Counted from the stretch's first letter, positions 36,201 to 49,487 are shown. The stretch is DNA of 64,000 bases from Certhia americana (GCA_018697195.1 CM031857.1:66923053-66987052); one strand, 5' to 3'. The notes: a model not told the origin generated them from the sequence alone. Translations and numbers: made by a program.

Positions 36201-38680
36201 ACATGATTCAGTTAAGGAAAGAAGAAGAAAGTTGTTTTCTGACACTGAAATGTATGCTTTGGAAAATAAAGACACTTAACAGCCCACATTTACAAAATAA
36301 ATATGTTTTTTCCTTAAAGAAAGAAGCCTGCCTTGGTAGAAAATATTATTATGTCAAATATTTGGAGAACTCTCCTTGAAACAAACGTGATGTAAACTGT
36401 TGCTTGACTTTTCCCTAGGAGCACACACACTGAAAGGGTTTATTTTGGTCAAGTAGAACAATATTATGTTTGTTACTTTTGACAGCAACAATTGGCAGTC
36501 ATATCTGGTATATGTAATCTTTCTCTGATCTAGGACTCTGGTGACTTACGTTGTTAGTGCAAAGGAATAATAAAACTATTTTGGTTGCTCAGGCTTACAT
36601 TGATAATTTATCTGTGACAGTTGATTTAAAATTTAATTTGAGAATGAGATTTATATGTTGGAACTTTTTTTACTTAGTGAGGAACTTCAGCTTGAAAGCT
36701 GCTGTGATCCATGCAGTCTACTTAAACATTTAATCAAATTACATGATTACTCAAGTTACTTGAATTACTTGATCTAAACCATTAAACACTTCATTTGCAA
36801 GAAAAGTGATTTGATTTGTTACGAAGCAAAATAAAGCAACCAGAAATAAGTGAGAAATGTGAAACTTTTTTTAACATTATCTCTTTTGAAGCCTGTTTTA
36901 TAGAATTCTTACTTTCTCCTTCTTAGGGATAAGCACTGTATTCTTAGATGAAGTGAAAAGCCTTAAAAACTGAAGAAGGGCTGCTGTAGTTCTCCAGAAA
37001 AATGTCTGGTAACCTCAGGTAATGCAAACTGATGTCAGCCAGCAGCGGCAGCTGATACATGTTTTATTTAGACATCTTTAACCTTTGTAATCATGGATGT
37101 TAAATAGTGAGATGAGAAGGTTGTTTTCTGATGTTCAGGCTTCCCACTCAAGAAAAATGCAGATTCTTCATTTGTATGTGGTCTTGTGGCTGATCTCACT
37201 TGGAACAGGAAAAAGGAGTAAGAAAAATCCCCTTGAAATTACAGCTTTGGTTATCCTATTATTCCTTGCTGGCTCTATAGCATAGATGTCTCAAATCATA
37301 CCATGGTGTGAAGATAACTACATAACTTCATAACTTCTATGCATTTGTAACTTTAATAAATGTCAAACATCTCCTGTGGAACTTATTTCAGCCAGAGCCA
37401 CTGCATTTTCCCTCCTATGCATAACACCAGCACACTGATTTACATATACTGCAGAAACTGATGGCTCATAGCTTCTTGATCTCTTAAAATTCTTCCCTGT
37501 TCTAAGAAGGTTTTTTGTAAAACAGAAGATGTGTTCCCAAGTAAACATCTCAGAAGAAGTGAATTTATGTGTAGTAGAAATTTTAACTTATCTTTTCTCA
37601 TTAGTCCTTTAAAAAGTATGTATGTTCTGCCATGGGCTATAAAAGCTGAAGATGTGTGCAGCAACTCAGTTTTACTTACAGAGAAGACATGGAAAGAAAA
37701 AAAAAATACTACAAAAGGTTCAAGTAGAAAAAGATTATGGAATTGTGAAGGTTGGAAAAGACCTTTATGATCATTGAGCAGTGTTAAACTAGCATTGCCA
37801 TATTCACCACTAAACCATGTCCACAAGTACCACATCCACGCATTTTGAACTCTTCCAGGGATGGTGGTTCCCCCTGAATCCTGGGCCGGCTTGTTCCAAT
37901 GCCTGACTGTGCTTGCATTGAAGAAATGTATCCTTATATCCAATCTAAACCTCCCCTGGTGCAACTTGAGACCATTTCCTCTTGTCCTGTTGCTTGTTAC
38001 CTGGGAGAAGAGATTGAGCACTATCTCACCGCAATCTCCTTTCACGTAGGAATAGTGAGCTTAAATACAATGTCAGAATCAAATCTAGTACTCCAAAAAT
38101 CCCAAACAAACCAAAGCCAAAACACAACAACATAATGCTGTGGATTAGTATTACAGAAAGTGGCTCTTTCCCCTGATACTTAACTACTCTGCTTAGCACT
38201 TGTCCACCCCTGTACTGGAAGAAAGGATTTCACTGTGTTCAGCCAGCAAACTGTCTCCTGGCTCCCGTGCTTCGGTCAGGGTGGATGACCCTTTGGTGCA
38301 GCACAGTGTGATCCTAACCTGCCCGACGTTTGTGGTCACCCACCCAGGTCCATCCACGGCCGAGCCATACTGATACCGGGCTTTAGCTCTGAGTCTGGGA
38401 GAGCGTGTGGAGTCGAGGAGTCCCAGAAAATCTGTGCAGTGAGCCGGGGACAGGGACACGAATGAGCCAGAGCAATGGGCACCAGTGCGGGTAGCGTGAG
38501 CGAAATCAGAGTTGAGGCCAACGGAGCTGGGGGACGGAAGCATGGAAGCCGAGCCGTGTGACTCCAGCTCAGCCAGGGCACCTCCGCCTCGATCACTTTG
38601 TACGAAAAGCGCTCAAAACAAAGTGTCGATCTCTCATGTCATCTGTGGCTGTGGAAAAGGCTCCTAACCTCGTCCCCAGA
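33300..38680. other. UCHL3-LMO7 intergenic region
   Basis: About 5.4 kb between the UCHL3 3' end and the LMO7 CpG island, both genes on the plus strand. It contains extra AATAAA motifs near 33.65-33.74 kb, a minus-strand CR1 at 37731-38055 and an A/C-rich stretch at about 38085-38130. The overlapping minus-strand frames at 35.4-35.8 kb have no recognisable domain. CpG density starts to rise from about 38.25 kb. Confidence 0.75.
37731..38055 (-). mobile_element. CR1 LINE 3' end, minus strand
   Basis: The reverse complement of a CR1 tail: GAAGGTTGGAAAAGACCTTT at the 3' tip, then the Cys/Pro-coded body with CTTCCAGGGATGGTGGTTCC (plus-strand text) and ACCATTTCCTCTTGTCCTGT. It extends to about CTCCTTTCACGTAGG. 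The 201-codon minus-strand frame over this region is a read-through of the repeat, not a gene. The element ends about 0.6 kb before the CpG island. Confidence 0.92.
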
Positions 38681-39179
38681 CGGGACAACGCAGCAGAGTG
38701 TGGAGCCTCTTCCCGGGCCCGCGGCGCTGCCTGTGGTTGGCCGGGGAAGCCAACCTCAGGTGCGGAGGTGAGGGAGGCGGCCCGGGCTCCTGGGGCTCCC
38801 GCGGCCCCGCCGGAGGGAGGCGGCGGCGCGCTGGGCAGTGCCGGCCAGGCAGGGCGGCAGGTGGCGGGGGCCGGGGCGGCAGGGCCGGCCCTGAAAGGTG
38901 CGATTGTCCCCAGCTATTCCTGGTATGCGCTGGGGCGGGAGTCGCCGGGGGCGGCCTCCGCCGGCCGGGAGCGCGAGGGGCGCCGCGTCCCGGCGGGAGG
39001 GAGCCGCCACCGCCGCGGGGGTGCGGCCCCTCCCGGGCGTCCGGCTGCCCCGGGGGTCCCGGCGCTGCCACACGGCCCGCGGCTCTTCGGATTCCTGCGG
39101 CCACGGAGCGCCAGCGAGCTCTCGGGAGGGGGAGTTCCGCGGGGAGGAGGCGGAGGGGGAGGAGACGGCGCGGGCAGCG

Positions 39180-39185
39180 TTAAAA
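39180..39185 (+). promoter_or_regulatory. LMO7: TATA-like box TTAAAA of LMO7
   Basis: TTAAAAG stands alone in very GC-rich DNA, 83 nt before the start codon. If it acts as a TATA element, transcription would begin near 39208-39215 and the 5' UTR would be only about 55 nt. The functional claim is inferred. Confidence 0.45.
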
Positions 39186-39267
39186 GGAGGCAGCTGAATG
39201 ACAGCGGCTGCTGCCGCGCCCCCGCCCCGCCGAGCGCCGGCCGCCCCCCGCTCGCTCGCTGCTGGCC

Positions 39268-39336
39268 ATGGACGCGAGAGACGACGCGGAGTGCGACTTC
39301 CAGGCGGCGTTCGCCGAAGCCCAGCGATGGCTGGAG
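39268..39336 (+). CDS. LMO7: LMO7 first coding exon (LIM domain only 7), 5' partial gene
   Basis: LMO7 is a cytoplasmic/nuclear adaptor with an N-terminal calponin-homology domain, a middle DUF4757-type region, a PDZ domain and a C-terminal LIM domain. It works at adherens junctions and with emerin and actin. Here only the first 23 codons are seen: MDARDDAECDFQ and then AAFAEAQRWLE. The FAEAQRWLE helix matches the segment just before the CH domain in LMO7 and its paralogue LIMCH1 (FSEAQKWIE). The start sits in a strong context (GCCATGG, G at -3 and +4). The donor GTGAGG follows directly at 39337, so the exon ends in phase 0. LMO7 rather than LIMCH1 is chosen because UCHL3 is the upstream neighbour, as on human chromosome 13. 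The CH-domain exons must lie right of the window. Confidence 0.82.
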
Positions 39337-41314
39337 GTGAGGCGTCTCTCGGTCCTGCTGGGCGCCTGCCCCTCGTTACCGTCGGTCCCTGCCCGAGGCC
39401 GGGGTCCCGCCGCAGCTCCCGTTCGGCGGAGCGCGCAGCGCGCTCCCGCGGGGCTGCCCCGTCGTCCGGCAGCCGCTCCAGGGACGCGGCCCCCAAACCT
39501 TGATTCTTTGTCGGCAGCTGCGGACTGCTAATTTTAGAAAGTATCGTGGCAACTTGCAGAAATCTGTCTGTGCAGTATCGCCACCGCCCCCTCCTCGCAA
39601 TCCAAATTAAAGGGTGGCTTGGTTGCCCTCCTGTCATTAAGGCTTATAATTTCTTGCCATCTTGTAAATTACTGCTGTAGCGCTTGCTCCGAGACAGCGT
39701 GAATTAAAGACACTCCTTCCTGTCTCGAAAGAGTTCAGGACAGAGAGAGACACCTGAAATTAACACTCATTTTCTTCTCTCCTATTTTTAAACATGATTG
39801 TCTGACTGCACCTAGCGCTTGACGTAAATATCCGTGTTTCTGTATAGTTACCCCGAGTCACACCGGTGCGGTACGTGCTAAAGCCTGGGGAGGGAGGTTG
39901 CTCCTGGATATACCTGAGTATGACCACGCTGAGGGAGCGAGGCTGCTGGCGTGGAAGCTGAGAAATGTTAGGAATACTGAACAGCCTCCCTTGGAGTCGT
40001 GGTGTGCTTTTAAAGAGGAGCTTCAAAATATTGGTTTAGATATATTTTGACGTGTTAAGCTTATTCCTTTGTGCCTAGTCACTAAAGATGAAACTTAATG
40101 CTGTCAGAGCCACTATCGCAGTAACTTTGGAAAGAGGAAACATGCGAGAAAGGATGTTTGCTACTTTTCACCCCTCATCTTTATAAGCTTGTCAAGACCT
40201 GAGTTCAGGTTTCTTTGTTTCCTCTGTAAAACAATGACATCTAGTGCTTAAAATCTGTTGAAAATGTTGAACTGAGAGCACCAAAGGCAAGGGTGTTGTA
40301 AATGACCTCCACAAGTGTCAGTTTTGTGTCCTCTGTAAATGTGGGTAATTATAGCAGTCCTGGCTTCCCTATGTGTCAGTTTTATAAGAGCTAGCTGTGA
40401 GTTGAAGTAATTAAAGCATTCCTCTCTCACGCATAGCTTTCTTGCATTGCTTTCTTTAAATCGGCAAAGCTTACTTTAAAAAGCTTTGTTTAAGGTGATG
40501 TAATGTTTCCTTTGAAAATCCTATTTTAAGGGTTTGGGGATTTGTTTTAATTATTACTAGATTTCATATGATACTGGCTGGTTGTACTGTTCCTACAAAA
40601 GGTTTTGTGTCTTTGCCTGCCAGTAGCATGTGGGAGCTCTAGCAAAGTGATGTGAATATGAAGTGTGCACTGTTTGCATAGGGGGGAAAAACATATGCTC
40701 AGCTTCCCCCCTGCCCAATCTAATTTGTATGGCTATCCTTTGATATGTGAAAGCTGTTTTCATTTTAAAGTAACTTTTAAACTTACCCTTTGGAGAGACA
40801 TTTTATTGTAAAGCAAATAGCTTGCAAACCTCTAAGTACTGATAAACAGGATGCTAGGAATTCCATAGTGTTAAAGGAAAATGTAAATATTTATTTCCCT
40901 ATGAAATGAGGTTTGTATTTCAGAAGAACTGTTGTGTTTCTCTGCTCTTTATATCCAGATGGATTAAAAAGCCAAGGCTAACCATTTCCGCTGCTGTATG
41001 GAAAAGTAATGATATTTTTAGGGCAATGAGGCATGTCCCAAGGTTTTGTGAGTCTTGGTGAAACAAAGTGGTGTATACATGATTGAGAGTAAAACTTGGT
41101 GAGTCCTAATGATTAAACAATTAGTTTTGAAGATAAGGCAGATTTTCAAATATTTACAAACTTGAACTTCTGATGTTTTGGTAAGGTTTTGTGTACCAGC
41201 TTCTCCCTAACATTAGAGGAGATGAAAGCATACAGACACTATATACTATGTATTTAAAGGAACAAGCCAAAATATCTTTGTAAACTGTTACTCTTTCCCT
41301 TTGCTAATGAAAGC

Positions 41315-41334
41315 TTTTTTTTTTTTTTTTTTTT
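41315..41334. repeat. Poly-T tract, 20 bp
   Basis: Uninterrupted run of 20 T on the plus strand. No retroelement body was recognised next to it. Confidence 0.85.
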
Positions 41335-42272
41335 GTTAACATATTTCTGTATTTCAATCAAGAGCTCTTTGGACTCTGAGACTTAAAAGAAACCCCTCCA
41401 ACCTTGAAGCTGAGGGCTTTTTAGTAACAGGAATGATCTGTGTTTGTCAGATCCCAAGAGGAGTAAAAAATACACCAAAACCATCAAAAAATGTTATCCT
41501 GTATGTTTTTGAAGTTTTTGGTGAGAGAAAACTGTGTCCAGGTCAGGTTCCTTTTCTGCCCGTTCCCAGCTGAATTCTCCATGCTGTAGGGCGTGGGAGC
41601 GCAAATATTTGTTCCTAGTTCATATGCTACAAAAAAACAAAACCAAAAGCAATCCAAACCTAAATAAGCCCCAAGCCCTGCTACCCCACATAACCCAAAC
41701 CTCCAAACAACCCAAAGCAAAAAAGTGCAAGAGCTTGATTGAGAATAATAACAACAAAAAATTGCATCTGATATCTGGTGTTACGTAAAAAAGACTTTGT
41801 TCTTTAACTCAGGTTGAGGCATATTTTATGATAATAAGGACAAGGAAGGGCTGTAGCCTTCATAGTGCAAAGATCTCTTAAAGTGTGGTCCCCAGTCTCT
41901 TGTGTTTTGTGTGCTGGGAACTGCAAGGGGATCTTGCTTGTCTCAGTTACATGGGTTGGAATCATCCTGTTGAGGATGTCAGCTTCTTTGGGAGAAAGAA
42001 TGGTCATTTTCTGTGCAAAGCTCAAGCTCTTCTCAGGTGTCCTTTTTACAGAAGCCAGCATTGGTTAGTGGTGTTGGCTTCCTGCCTCTGAGACTTTTGG
42101 CGCTTTCTGAGCTCTGCCTGGAGCAAGTGGTGCTGATCAAACTCACTCAGCCTTCACCTGGCACCTCAGCTGAGCAGATTGTGCATGCTGAGAATAAAAC
42201 ATTGGAACACCACAACTTGGAAATACCTTCTCAAAGAAGAAAAGGCCATCATGGTCTATCACTTCTTCATGA

Positions 42273-42584
42273 GGGGAAATGGAGGGAAGACATGGATTTC
42301 TCTCTAGTGACCAGTGATGGGACCCCAGAGAATAACATGAAGATGTGTCAGGAGGGTTTAGGCTGAATATCGGGAAGAGGTTTTTCACCCAAAGGTGGCT
42401 GGACACTGGAGCAGGCTCCCCAGGGAAGTAGTCACGGCACCAAGCTTGGCAGAGTTCAAGAGACTTTGAGACAATACTTTCAGGCACATGGTGTGACTCT
42501 TGAGGCTGTCCTGTCCAGGATCAGGAGTTGGACTCAATCCTTGTGGGTCCCTTCCAGCTCAGGATTTTCTCTCATTCTATGAAA
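42273..42584 (+). mobile_element. CR1 LINE 3' end
   Basis: 5'-truncated CR1 with TGACCAGTGATGGGACCCCA, then GAGGTTTTTCACCCAAAGGT, CAGGCACATGGTGTGACTCT, GGAGTTGGACTCAATCCTTG and the terminal CATTCTATGA. It differs in sequence from the CR1 at 18775-19122, so it belongs to another subfamily. Sense orientation in the LMO7 intron. Confidence 0.93.
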
Positions 42585-43730
42585 TGTAGAGCTTCTTTGC
42601 CAAAGCTAGAAATAGCTGGGTTAAAATTGTTTTACAGTGTTCTGTTCCATATTATAACTTAAGCAAGCCAAAAGCTGTTCCTCCAAACCAAAGCATTCTT
42701 CCCCCAGCTATTAAATATCCCAGACTGCCGAGTCTGTTTTCCTGCCTCAAGATGTGGGAGGGCAGTCTGCCTCTCCCTTTCTGCAGTCCAGCACCTAGTT
42801 CATGCTTATGAATGAAGGGGAGACACAGTCCCTCTCCCCCAACACATGCTTCACTGTTTTAGGAGTGATGCCCCTTGAAGAGTTCAAGAGAAAAAAAATG
42901 CGTGCTGTTTTCTTGTAAAATGTCTGAGCTTTTGATTCTACTTCTATGTTTTAAATGAATTCTGATCTTCTGGTAAATGTCTATGGTATGAAATTGTTTG
43001 CTAAAGCAACTTGAAACCTGACCTACAAAGTCTGTAAATCTTTAGTTAAAGTGCCTTGAGGCAAATAACGCTTGAATTTTTTTCTCCCTGAAGTAGTCAA
43101 ATGTACAGATCCCGTCTGCAGGAGGGTGGCCAGTGAGCGTGTGCCTGAATGAATTGCTGGAGTGAAGCAGCAAGGCTGTAGGAAAGCATGTGAGCAACAA
43201 ATTCACTGAAATGAAAAATGGGTGTTCAGCCAAGTAACTATTAATATTGCAAATTATTGCAGTTCTTCTTGTGAGCTGCATTTCTTTCTTTAATAGCTCC
43301 TATAGAGTAGTAAGTCAGATGTTCTGAGAGCTACTAATTTCATCAGAGCGGGTTGAGAGCGTCAGAATCAGGATCCTGGAACTGTTCCTCACAGAGGGAC
43401 ACTGCAGCAGAAGTCCTTCCTGGTGTTAACACTACCCAGCAATGATGGAGAGAGCTGTTTCACCATGAGGATTCCTATAGCAAGATAAGGTTTTTATCAG
43501 TTTTAATAGACAGTGTTAGGAGAAGAAAGCCCAACTTATCTGGACGGCAGCTAAAGATACCTCTGCTGCTCCTGTCGGTCATGACCATTAAATAGGTAGT
43601 GAAGTTGCCTAATTATTTCTTTTGAATGCTGTTGTGTATTGACAGCTGCATGCATTGTTGCATTACAGTGGATGTTGGAAAATTATTTGGGGCCTTTTTT
43701 TTCCTTCTTCTTCCAGGGGAAAACAAATTT

Positions 43731-43733
43731 GTG

Positions 43734-43765
<32 letters not shown>

Positions 43766-43766
43766 C
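43731..43766. repeat. (TA)n(TG)n dinucleotide microsatellite
   Basis: GTGT followed by about ten AT units and then about six GT units. A compound microsatellite, likely to vary in length between individuals. Confidence 0.95.
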
Positions 43767-46700
43767 ACTCCCTGCCTCCCACCCTCTCAAACTGCTTAGA
43801 AGATTGAAAAAACAGATTTACAAAGTAAGTTGGTAGAAACTTACTTTGTAAGGTAGCTTGAGGATAAAACTTGAGAACCAGGACAACTTATTGAAATCTT
43901 TCGGTTTGGACCAACAGTACAGCAATCAAATTCAGAGAATGGTCTCTGACATGTGGTCACCAAATGTTTCTTTTTTTCGAAGCTGTTTGAAGTTTGCATT
44001 TCTACTGTATATTTTTATGGCTTCTGCAAATGCAGCTAGAGGTCTAGCAGTGATGTTTTCCCTATATTTGCATAGAGATCTTACCTCAGTGATTATTTTT
44101 TGTTTCTCCCCCAAGCATGAATAATGCATACAGTCTGGTATAGGAAGAATAACTGTAGAGATAGAAGGCTAATTTCACTGTTCAAGTCCTCTTCTTGTAG
44201 GTACCTTTAAGTTGAACTAATCATTATGAAAAAAAATATTTTTTTCTTAATTCTGGGTAGTGTATTCTTGGGTAGTCTGTAGAGAGCCAGTCAATAACCT
44301 GAATAGTGCTAGAATGAAAGATGTGTGAATGAAAAGCCAAAATCTATGTATTTTGTTCCCTAAACCATGTTTAATACTGGGTAATTCTGTCAAGTCATAA
44401 AACCTGGGTGGGCTGGTTTCTGGAGAACTTCTTAGAGCACAGCTGCCAGGGCCCTGGCTCACGTTTACATAAGGGTGGTATTTAACCCTGCTTTAGGTGG
44501 ATGCATCAACATTTTGTTACTGTGTATATATTCTTGGCAATGAGTATTCCACGGAATAAATCTAAGGATATCCAGTTGATGAATAAATATTAATTAATGT
44601 ATAAATGTACATGTTGTGAAGTAAATACTGTGGGAATTTTAATCCTGGAAAGTTCCCTCCATTGCCTGCAGACTATGAAAGTGCTGTGGTTAAATGCCAT
44701 ATAATAGGGCTAGCAACAATGTGTTAGAGGGAGAGTGTGACAGTAATACCCTGTGATCTGGCTGAACATTTTTCTCTCATGTTTCTTTGTCCACTTGCTT
44801 CCACATCTCAGGAAAGGTGTCTGTAATATGTTTGAGAAAAAAACAGGACTAATTTTTCCTTGCAAGTAAAATCTATTTTGTGGTTTTTGCGAGGTTGGTG
44901 TATATATTTTCAAGTCTATATTTGGAAATTCTCAGGGATAATCAGAAGTCTGTCTTCACATAGTCCTGTGTGATGGGCATACATAACTTTGAGCGGAGTT
45001 CATAATGTAGTTTTCTTTATGAAGTTTCTCTTTGTAGTTTTGAGAGTTTTAAAATTATGCATGAAAGCAGCATCTGCAGGCACATTGAGAAAGAATTAAC
45101 TTGTTGACTATAGAAGCGGGTATGTCTTCTATACTGGGGAAATGCATTGCAGCTTAAGGGGAACTGCAGACAATTCTGACCAGGCTCTTGTTTTCCTCCA
45201 GTCTGTATTTTGTGGTTAGCAACTAGAGTTAGTTGTGGTGTTACTTTTGTTTTGCCCTGTCCTTTTGTTTGTTGATTTTTGGTTTGTTTTTTTTTAACTG
45301 TCCTGAGCCTTTCTGCAGTTGTGTGAGATCAAGCATTTTTTTCTGCCCATAGTTTAGGGAGAAGGTGAGATAATTATTTCCATGTTTAGAATGTTTTGCC
45401 CCCTTCTCCCCCAATACTAGGGACTCACTTTTAGCACCTTTTCTTTGTCAGGCATTTTTTTTGGTCCAAATTTTTAAGTTTTTAATGAGCACTTGTGCAT
45501 ATTACATTAGATGGTGACCTTGCTGAGCTTTGGAAAACACTTGGGTTTTATTGTGCTGTAAGAACCAGATACATTCCAGCTGTTTCTTGTACCTACCACT
45601 CCTCCACTTTAAAGTTTCTTTATCTGCTCCTGCAGGACATTTTTTAAAAACAAAACAAACCCCGACCTTTTCTGCTTAACAAGACAAATATAACTCTTAA
45701 CTATCATTTTCTAAATAGGCTTTCCCACTTACAGCAGTTTAATGAAAAACAGCATCTGCTTTCAGACCCAGTGTACTAGAAATGCTTCTGCTGGTCTAAG
45801 GTGTGCTTGACACACCTCACTTATTATCCAAATTATCTTGGGAGGTGTGTTTGGTTTTGCTGTTTTTCACATTTCTGAATACCGTCAATCCAAGTGAAAA
45901 TCTAACTTTAAAGGAATGTAGTGAATAATAGGTTCTGTTGTTCTTCGTGCTGTGAGCTTCTGCAAGGTGTTGTCAATTTAGTGTTTATTATTAGTGCTAA
46001 TTTTTTATTTTTCCAATGAAAAGAAAGATGTATGGATCTGACTCACAGCATGCTAGCTTCCAATTGGATACTTAGCTGTAAAACTTTCATTTGTGGTATA
46101 TTGGATAGAGAAACTTAGCTTCAACAGTGTTTTCCATTTGTGGTACAAAACATCTGGGATTATCTTAGAAGGGCATGAAGACTATAAGAGTTGCTTTATG
46201 CTTTTTTGCCAGTGTTGGCCTATGCTGTGCAAATGTTGGCACATTTTTTTGGTACCAGCTCATGTGAAAGTTCATTTTGTTTCTGGATGTGATTCAGCTT
46301 TCAGTTGTTACTATTAGAAAAGAACACAATATACTAACTTTGGGAAACTAGTTATTGCTGTGTAGGCCAAAAAAGTCAAAAACCTTGTAATGTATCACAG
46401 CTTTAAAGGAGTTAGCGTAGCTGAGATCAGTTCAGCTAGCACAAACAGCGAAATCTGTTGTTTGGGCCAAGCTGTCCTCCTACAGTAGATCCCACAACAA
46501 TGTGGTTTTGTGTTAGTGCTGAGATGCTGTCCCAGCAGGGTGTCATTGAAACTCCCGTGCTTGGCCTGTGCTTCGCCTGCCTCTTTCTGCCGTGGTAGTG
46601 CTGTTTTTCTGATGCTCTGCTGAGTTGGCTCAGGGGAAAGTCAGTGTTTTGTGGTATTTGGTATTTGCTTGGCTCCTGGAAGGCAAGAAGGGCACCAGTG

Positions 46701-47719
46701 CTCCAGTCAGGGAAGAGGTGGTGTTGACGGAGGTGGCCTTTTGGCAGCAGCTTGCTGTTGGGTTGCCGCTGTCTGTTGGGATGAAAGGAGGCAGACACCT
46801 GAATTCAGACAAGCCATCTCTTTCTCTGGAGGTTTCTCAAGTCACCTGCTTCTGCTCATTGCCTGGCTCTCTTCCTTACATGACTCAGGATCTGTTCTCT
46901 AGGTGCCCAGGCTCAATGTATAAGCTAGACACCTGGATTAGGGAGGCTGGCTTCTAGCCATTAATAACTTCTTCAGGATGAATTTCATAAAGCTTATAAA
47001 TACAATTGGAGCTGTTTTAAATAGAAACTCTGCCAGGAGTTTCTGAGCCAAAGCATTTCAAAGTATTTGATATGCTTATACACTGACTTGTACTATGGAA
47101 GAAGCAGGCAGTCCTTGTGTCTCACTGAGGCTGTGTTGGTTGGGAGATGCTCCTTCAGAGGTATTGGGATGTCTTGCCCAACCGTTCTGCAGTCATCGTC
47201 ACCTGCCGTTCACAGGGGCAATGTAATCCCAAAAACCCATTTCCAGTGTTATTTGTAAATTATTTCCTGCAATTCTTTATTGACCCTGCTATTTGTTCTT
47301 TATTTATTACTTTTTCCCTCAGGAAAGAATTGAGCAGTCTAGTTTCTGGAGTTGGATCTGAGATTTTCTGTGTGGTCAAATGACTATGTCAGCTAATAAA
47401 TCAAGATGTGATAAAGAACAGAAACACACGTGGGTTGTTTTTTGTGCTTACTTTAAGGAAGTGTATGAAAAAACAGCTAGTACACCATGGGGCTCTAACA
47501 TGCTTTTTGTGCAGAATTTGGGTGTCAGAATTTAGGGATGCTGGAAGTGGCAGATGGGTGCACAGTGTCAAGTTTTTCTGCCAGTGGTAACCTGGAACAT
47601 AGCCTGGGTCAGTCATGGCAGTACTGTGTCATGGCAGACATCAGTCATTTGCTGATGCCTCCTAAAATATGACATAAATATCCTATTTCTATTAGTTAGT
47701 GTCTGTTTGACATTGAAGG

Positions 47720-47780
47720 AAGCAGAATGTTAGACTCGATGGTCTTTGAAAATCTTTTCCAGTCTTAATGTTTCTGTGAA
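47720..47780 (+). mobile_element. CR1 3' tail fragment
   Basis: GTTAGACTCGATGGTCTTTG followed by AAATCTTTTCCAGTCTTAAT and TTTCTGTGAA matches the final 60 bp of CR1 (GGACTCGATGATCTT then TTTTCCAACCTAAATG). Only the tail is kept. Confidence 0.8.
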
Positions 47781-49487
47781 GCCAGATGTCAAAATGCTTG
47801 TGGAGGACAAAAACAATAAAGTGTCAGGTTTGACACTACAACATTGGAGGAGTTTTGTTGCCCTGCCTTGAAATGTTTCTTTGGAAATTATTTAAGATTA
47901 GGTGATGCAGGGGACAAAGACATTACTGCTCTTTTGCTCAAGGAAAAACCTCTTCTTCCTTGTATCACCATGTTCTGTTTGCCTAAACAGTGCCACTGAT
48001 ACTTGATGCACCTGAAAATGTAATGCTAAATGAAACAGAGCCAGACATTTGGTTGCAGGTTCTTTTGCAAATATAAGGGGTTGTAAAATAGCAACATTGA
48101 CTGTCCTAGCTAACTACAAGGGTCTCATGTGTGTATGTATGTATGTGTGGGGGGGGGTTGTTGGTTTTATTTAATATCTGGTGGGCATCTTCATTGTGAG
48201 TTTTTAACATTCTGCTGCTTGTAGTTGATCTTATTCAGACTGAATGGAAATGGAGCAAGGATGAAGGCGTGAGCTCCCGGTACAGATGGATATCTTTCAC
48301 AGACATTTGCCTGATGCTGTGGAGGCAAAAAAAAAGTCCCTGATATAATAAACATCAACTTGATGATTATTCAAGAGGGTATTGCTTCACAGCTACAAGA
48401 CTTATGTGTGCATGAAGTTTTCAAAGACAAATCCCCATTAAAATGCACAGACTGGGTTGCTCACTAATGACCTAGCTTTCATGTGTCTGATAAAATCCCA
48501 AAGTCCTCTGTGACTTTGGGGTAGGTCTGGCCAAGTGATCTCAGACGCCAGGAAGGTCTGCTTGTCAGGTGTCAGTGGATAGGGCTGGGAGCTGTGTGCT
48601 CTGAAGAAATGACAGAGAAGAGAGACTTGGAAAGGGAAGAGGAGAAATGTGCATCTAAAGTTATTTGTAAATAACTACTTTTTCCTTCATGAATTTCTTA
48701 CCTTGTAAGTATTTAAATTGTGAAATTTCATAGAATGTGTCAACTTTCATTGTTTTCTGTTTTTTTGCATTTGTTTTGCATTTAGCCATTTAAAAGATTG
48801 GGGGAATGCAGTCTCAGACTATTCTAAATTTCTAAATGTGTTACTGCACTTATTTTAATTTCTTCACATATTTTAAAATTAATATCCCATCTGCTTTACT
48901 TAACGTGGAACATGGAAGCCTATTGTTATGCCTGACTGAAAATTGCTTCTTTTCATGCTTATGGTTAATTTTTTCTTTTCCTTCCCTTTCTTACCTCCCA
49001 AGCTAGGAATTTCTAGAATTGTTTTTTTTCTTTACTGTGGCAACTAAAATCTTGTGTCCATTTTCAAGTGGTATCCTTGATCTTTCCTCATGAAAACTCT
49101 CTTCCTTTGGAAATGATAGTAAAAATGTGATGGTTCTTTCCCGATACATATTTGCATATACCATTGTTAAGAAGGATAATAGTATTAAATCTTGTGTGGT
49201 TCTCAGTGCGATGGTTAATTTTGTCAGCACACAGAGTATTTACCACCATGCACACTTCAGCAGCAGGATTTGGTAAGTGTGTGCAGGCAGGTCTCTTGCA
49301 ATTGCCTGGTGGTGGTAATGAAGCAGATGGCTGGAGCAGCGGCTCCCAGCATCTGGGCAGATGTGGCCAGGAAGCTGGCAGTGATTTGATTTCCTGTGTC
49401 TGGTGCATTGATGGGTTAGATGTGATCCAGCCATGCAGATTTCCAGTGGTGACTCATCTGATTATTTTTTCTTCTCTCTGTGATTAG

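Larger units (their letters stand above)
38680..39530. promoter_or_regulatory. LMO7: CpG island, LMO7 promoter region
   Basis: The only strongly GC- and CpG-rich block in the window, about 850 bp, in an otherwise AT-rich setting. It includes a GGGGCGGGA Sp1-type box at 38932-38940, G-rich stretches around 39125-39165 and a C-rich stretch CGCCCCCGCCCCGCC at 39217-39231. It covers the TTAAAA box, the predicted start of transcription and the first coding exon. The long overlapping frames on both strands here (up to 293 codons) are explained by the lack of AT-rich stop codons. Confidence 0.9.

Noticed and set aside
37440..38045. 201-codon minus-strand frame
   Set aside because: Most of it lies inside the minus-strand CR1 3' region at 37731-38055, and no CR1 reverse transcriptase motif or other domain is visible.
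38558..39637. Long overlapping frames of 99-293 codons on both strands in the CpG island
   Set aside because: GC-rich DNA lacks AT-rich stop codons, so long frames appear in all phases. They are Ala/Gly/Arg/Pro-rich without domains and conflict with each other. Only the 23-codon LMO7 start exon has family and splice support.
42013..42487. Plus 117-codon and minus 114-codon frames
   Set aside because: Both overlap the CR1 tail at 42273-42584 and have no recognisable domain.
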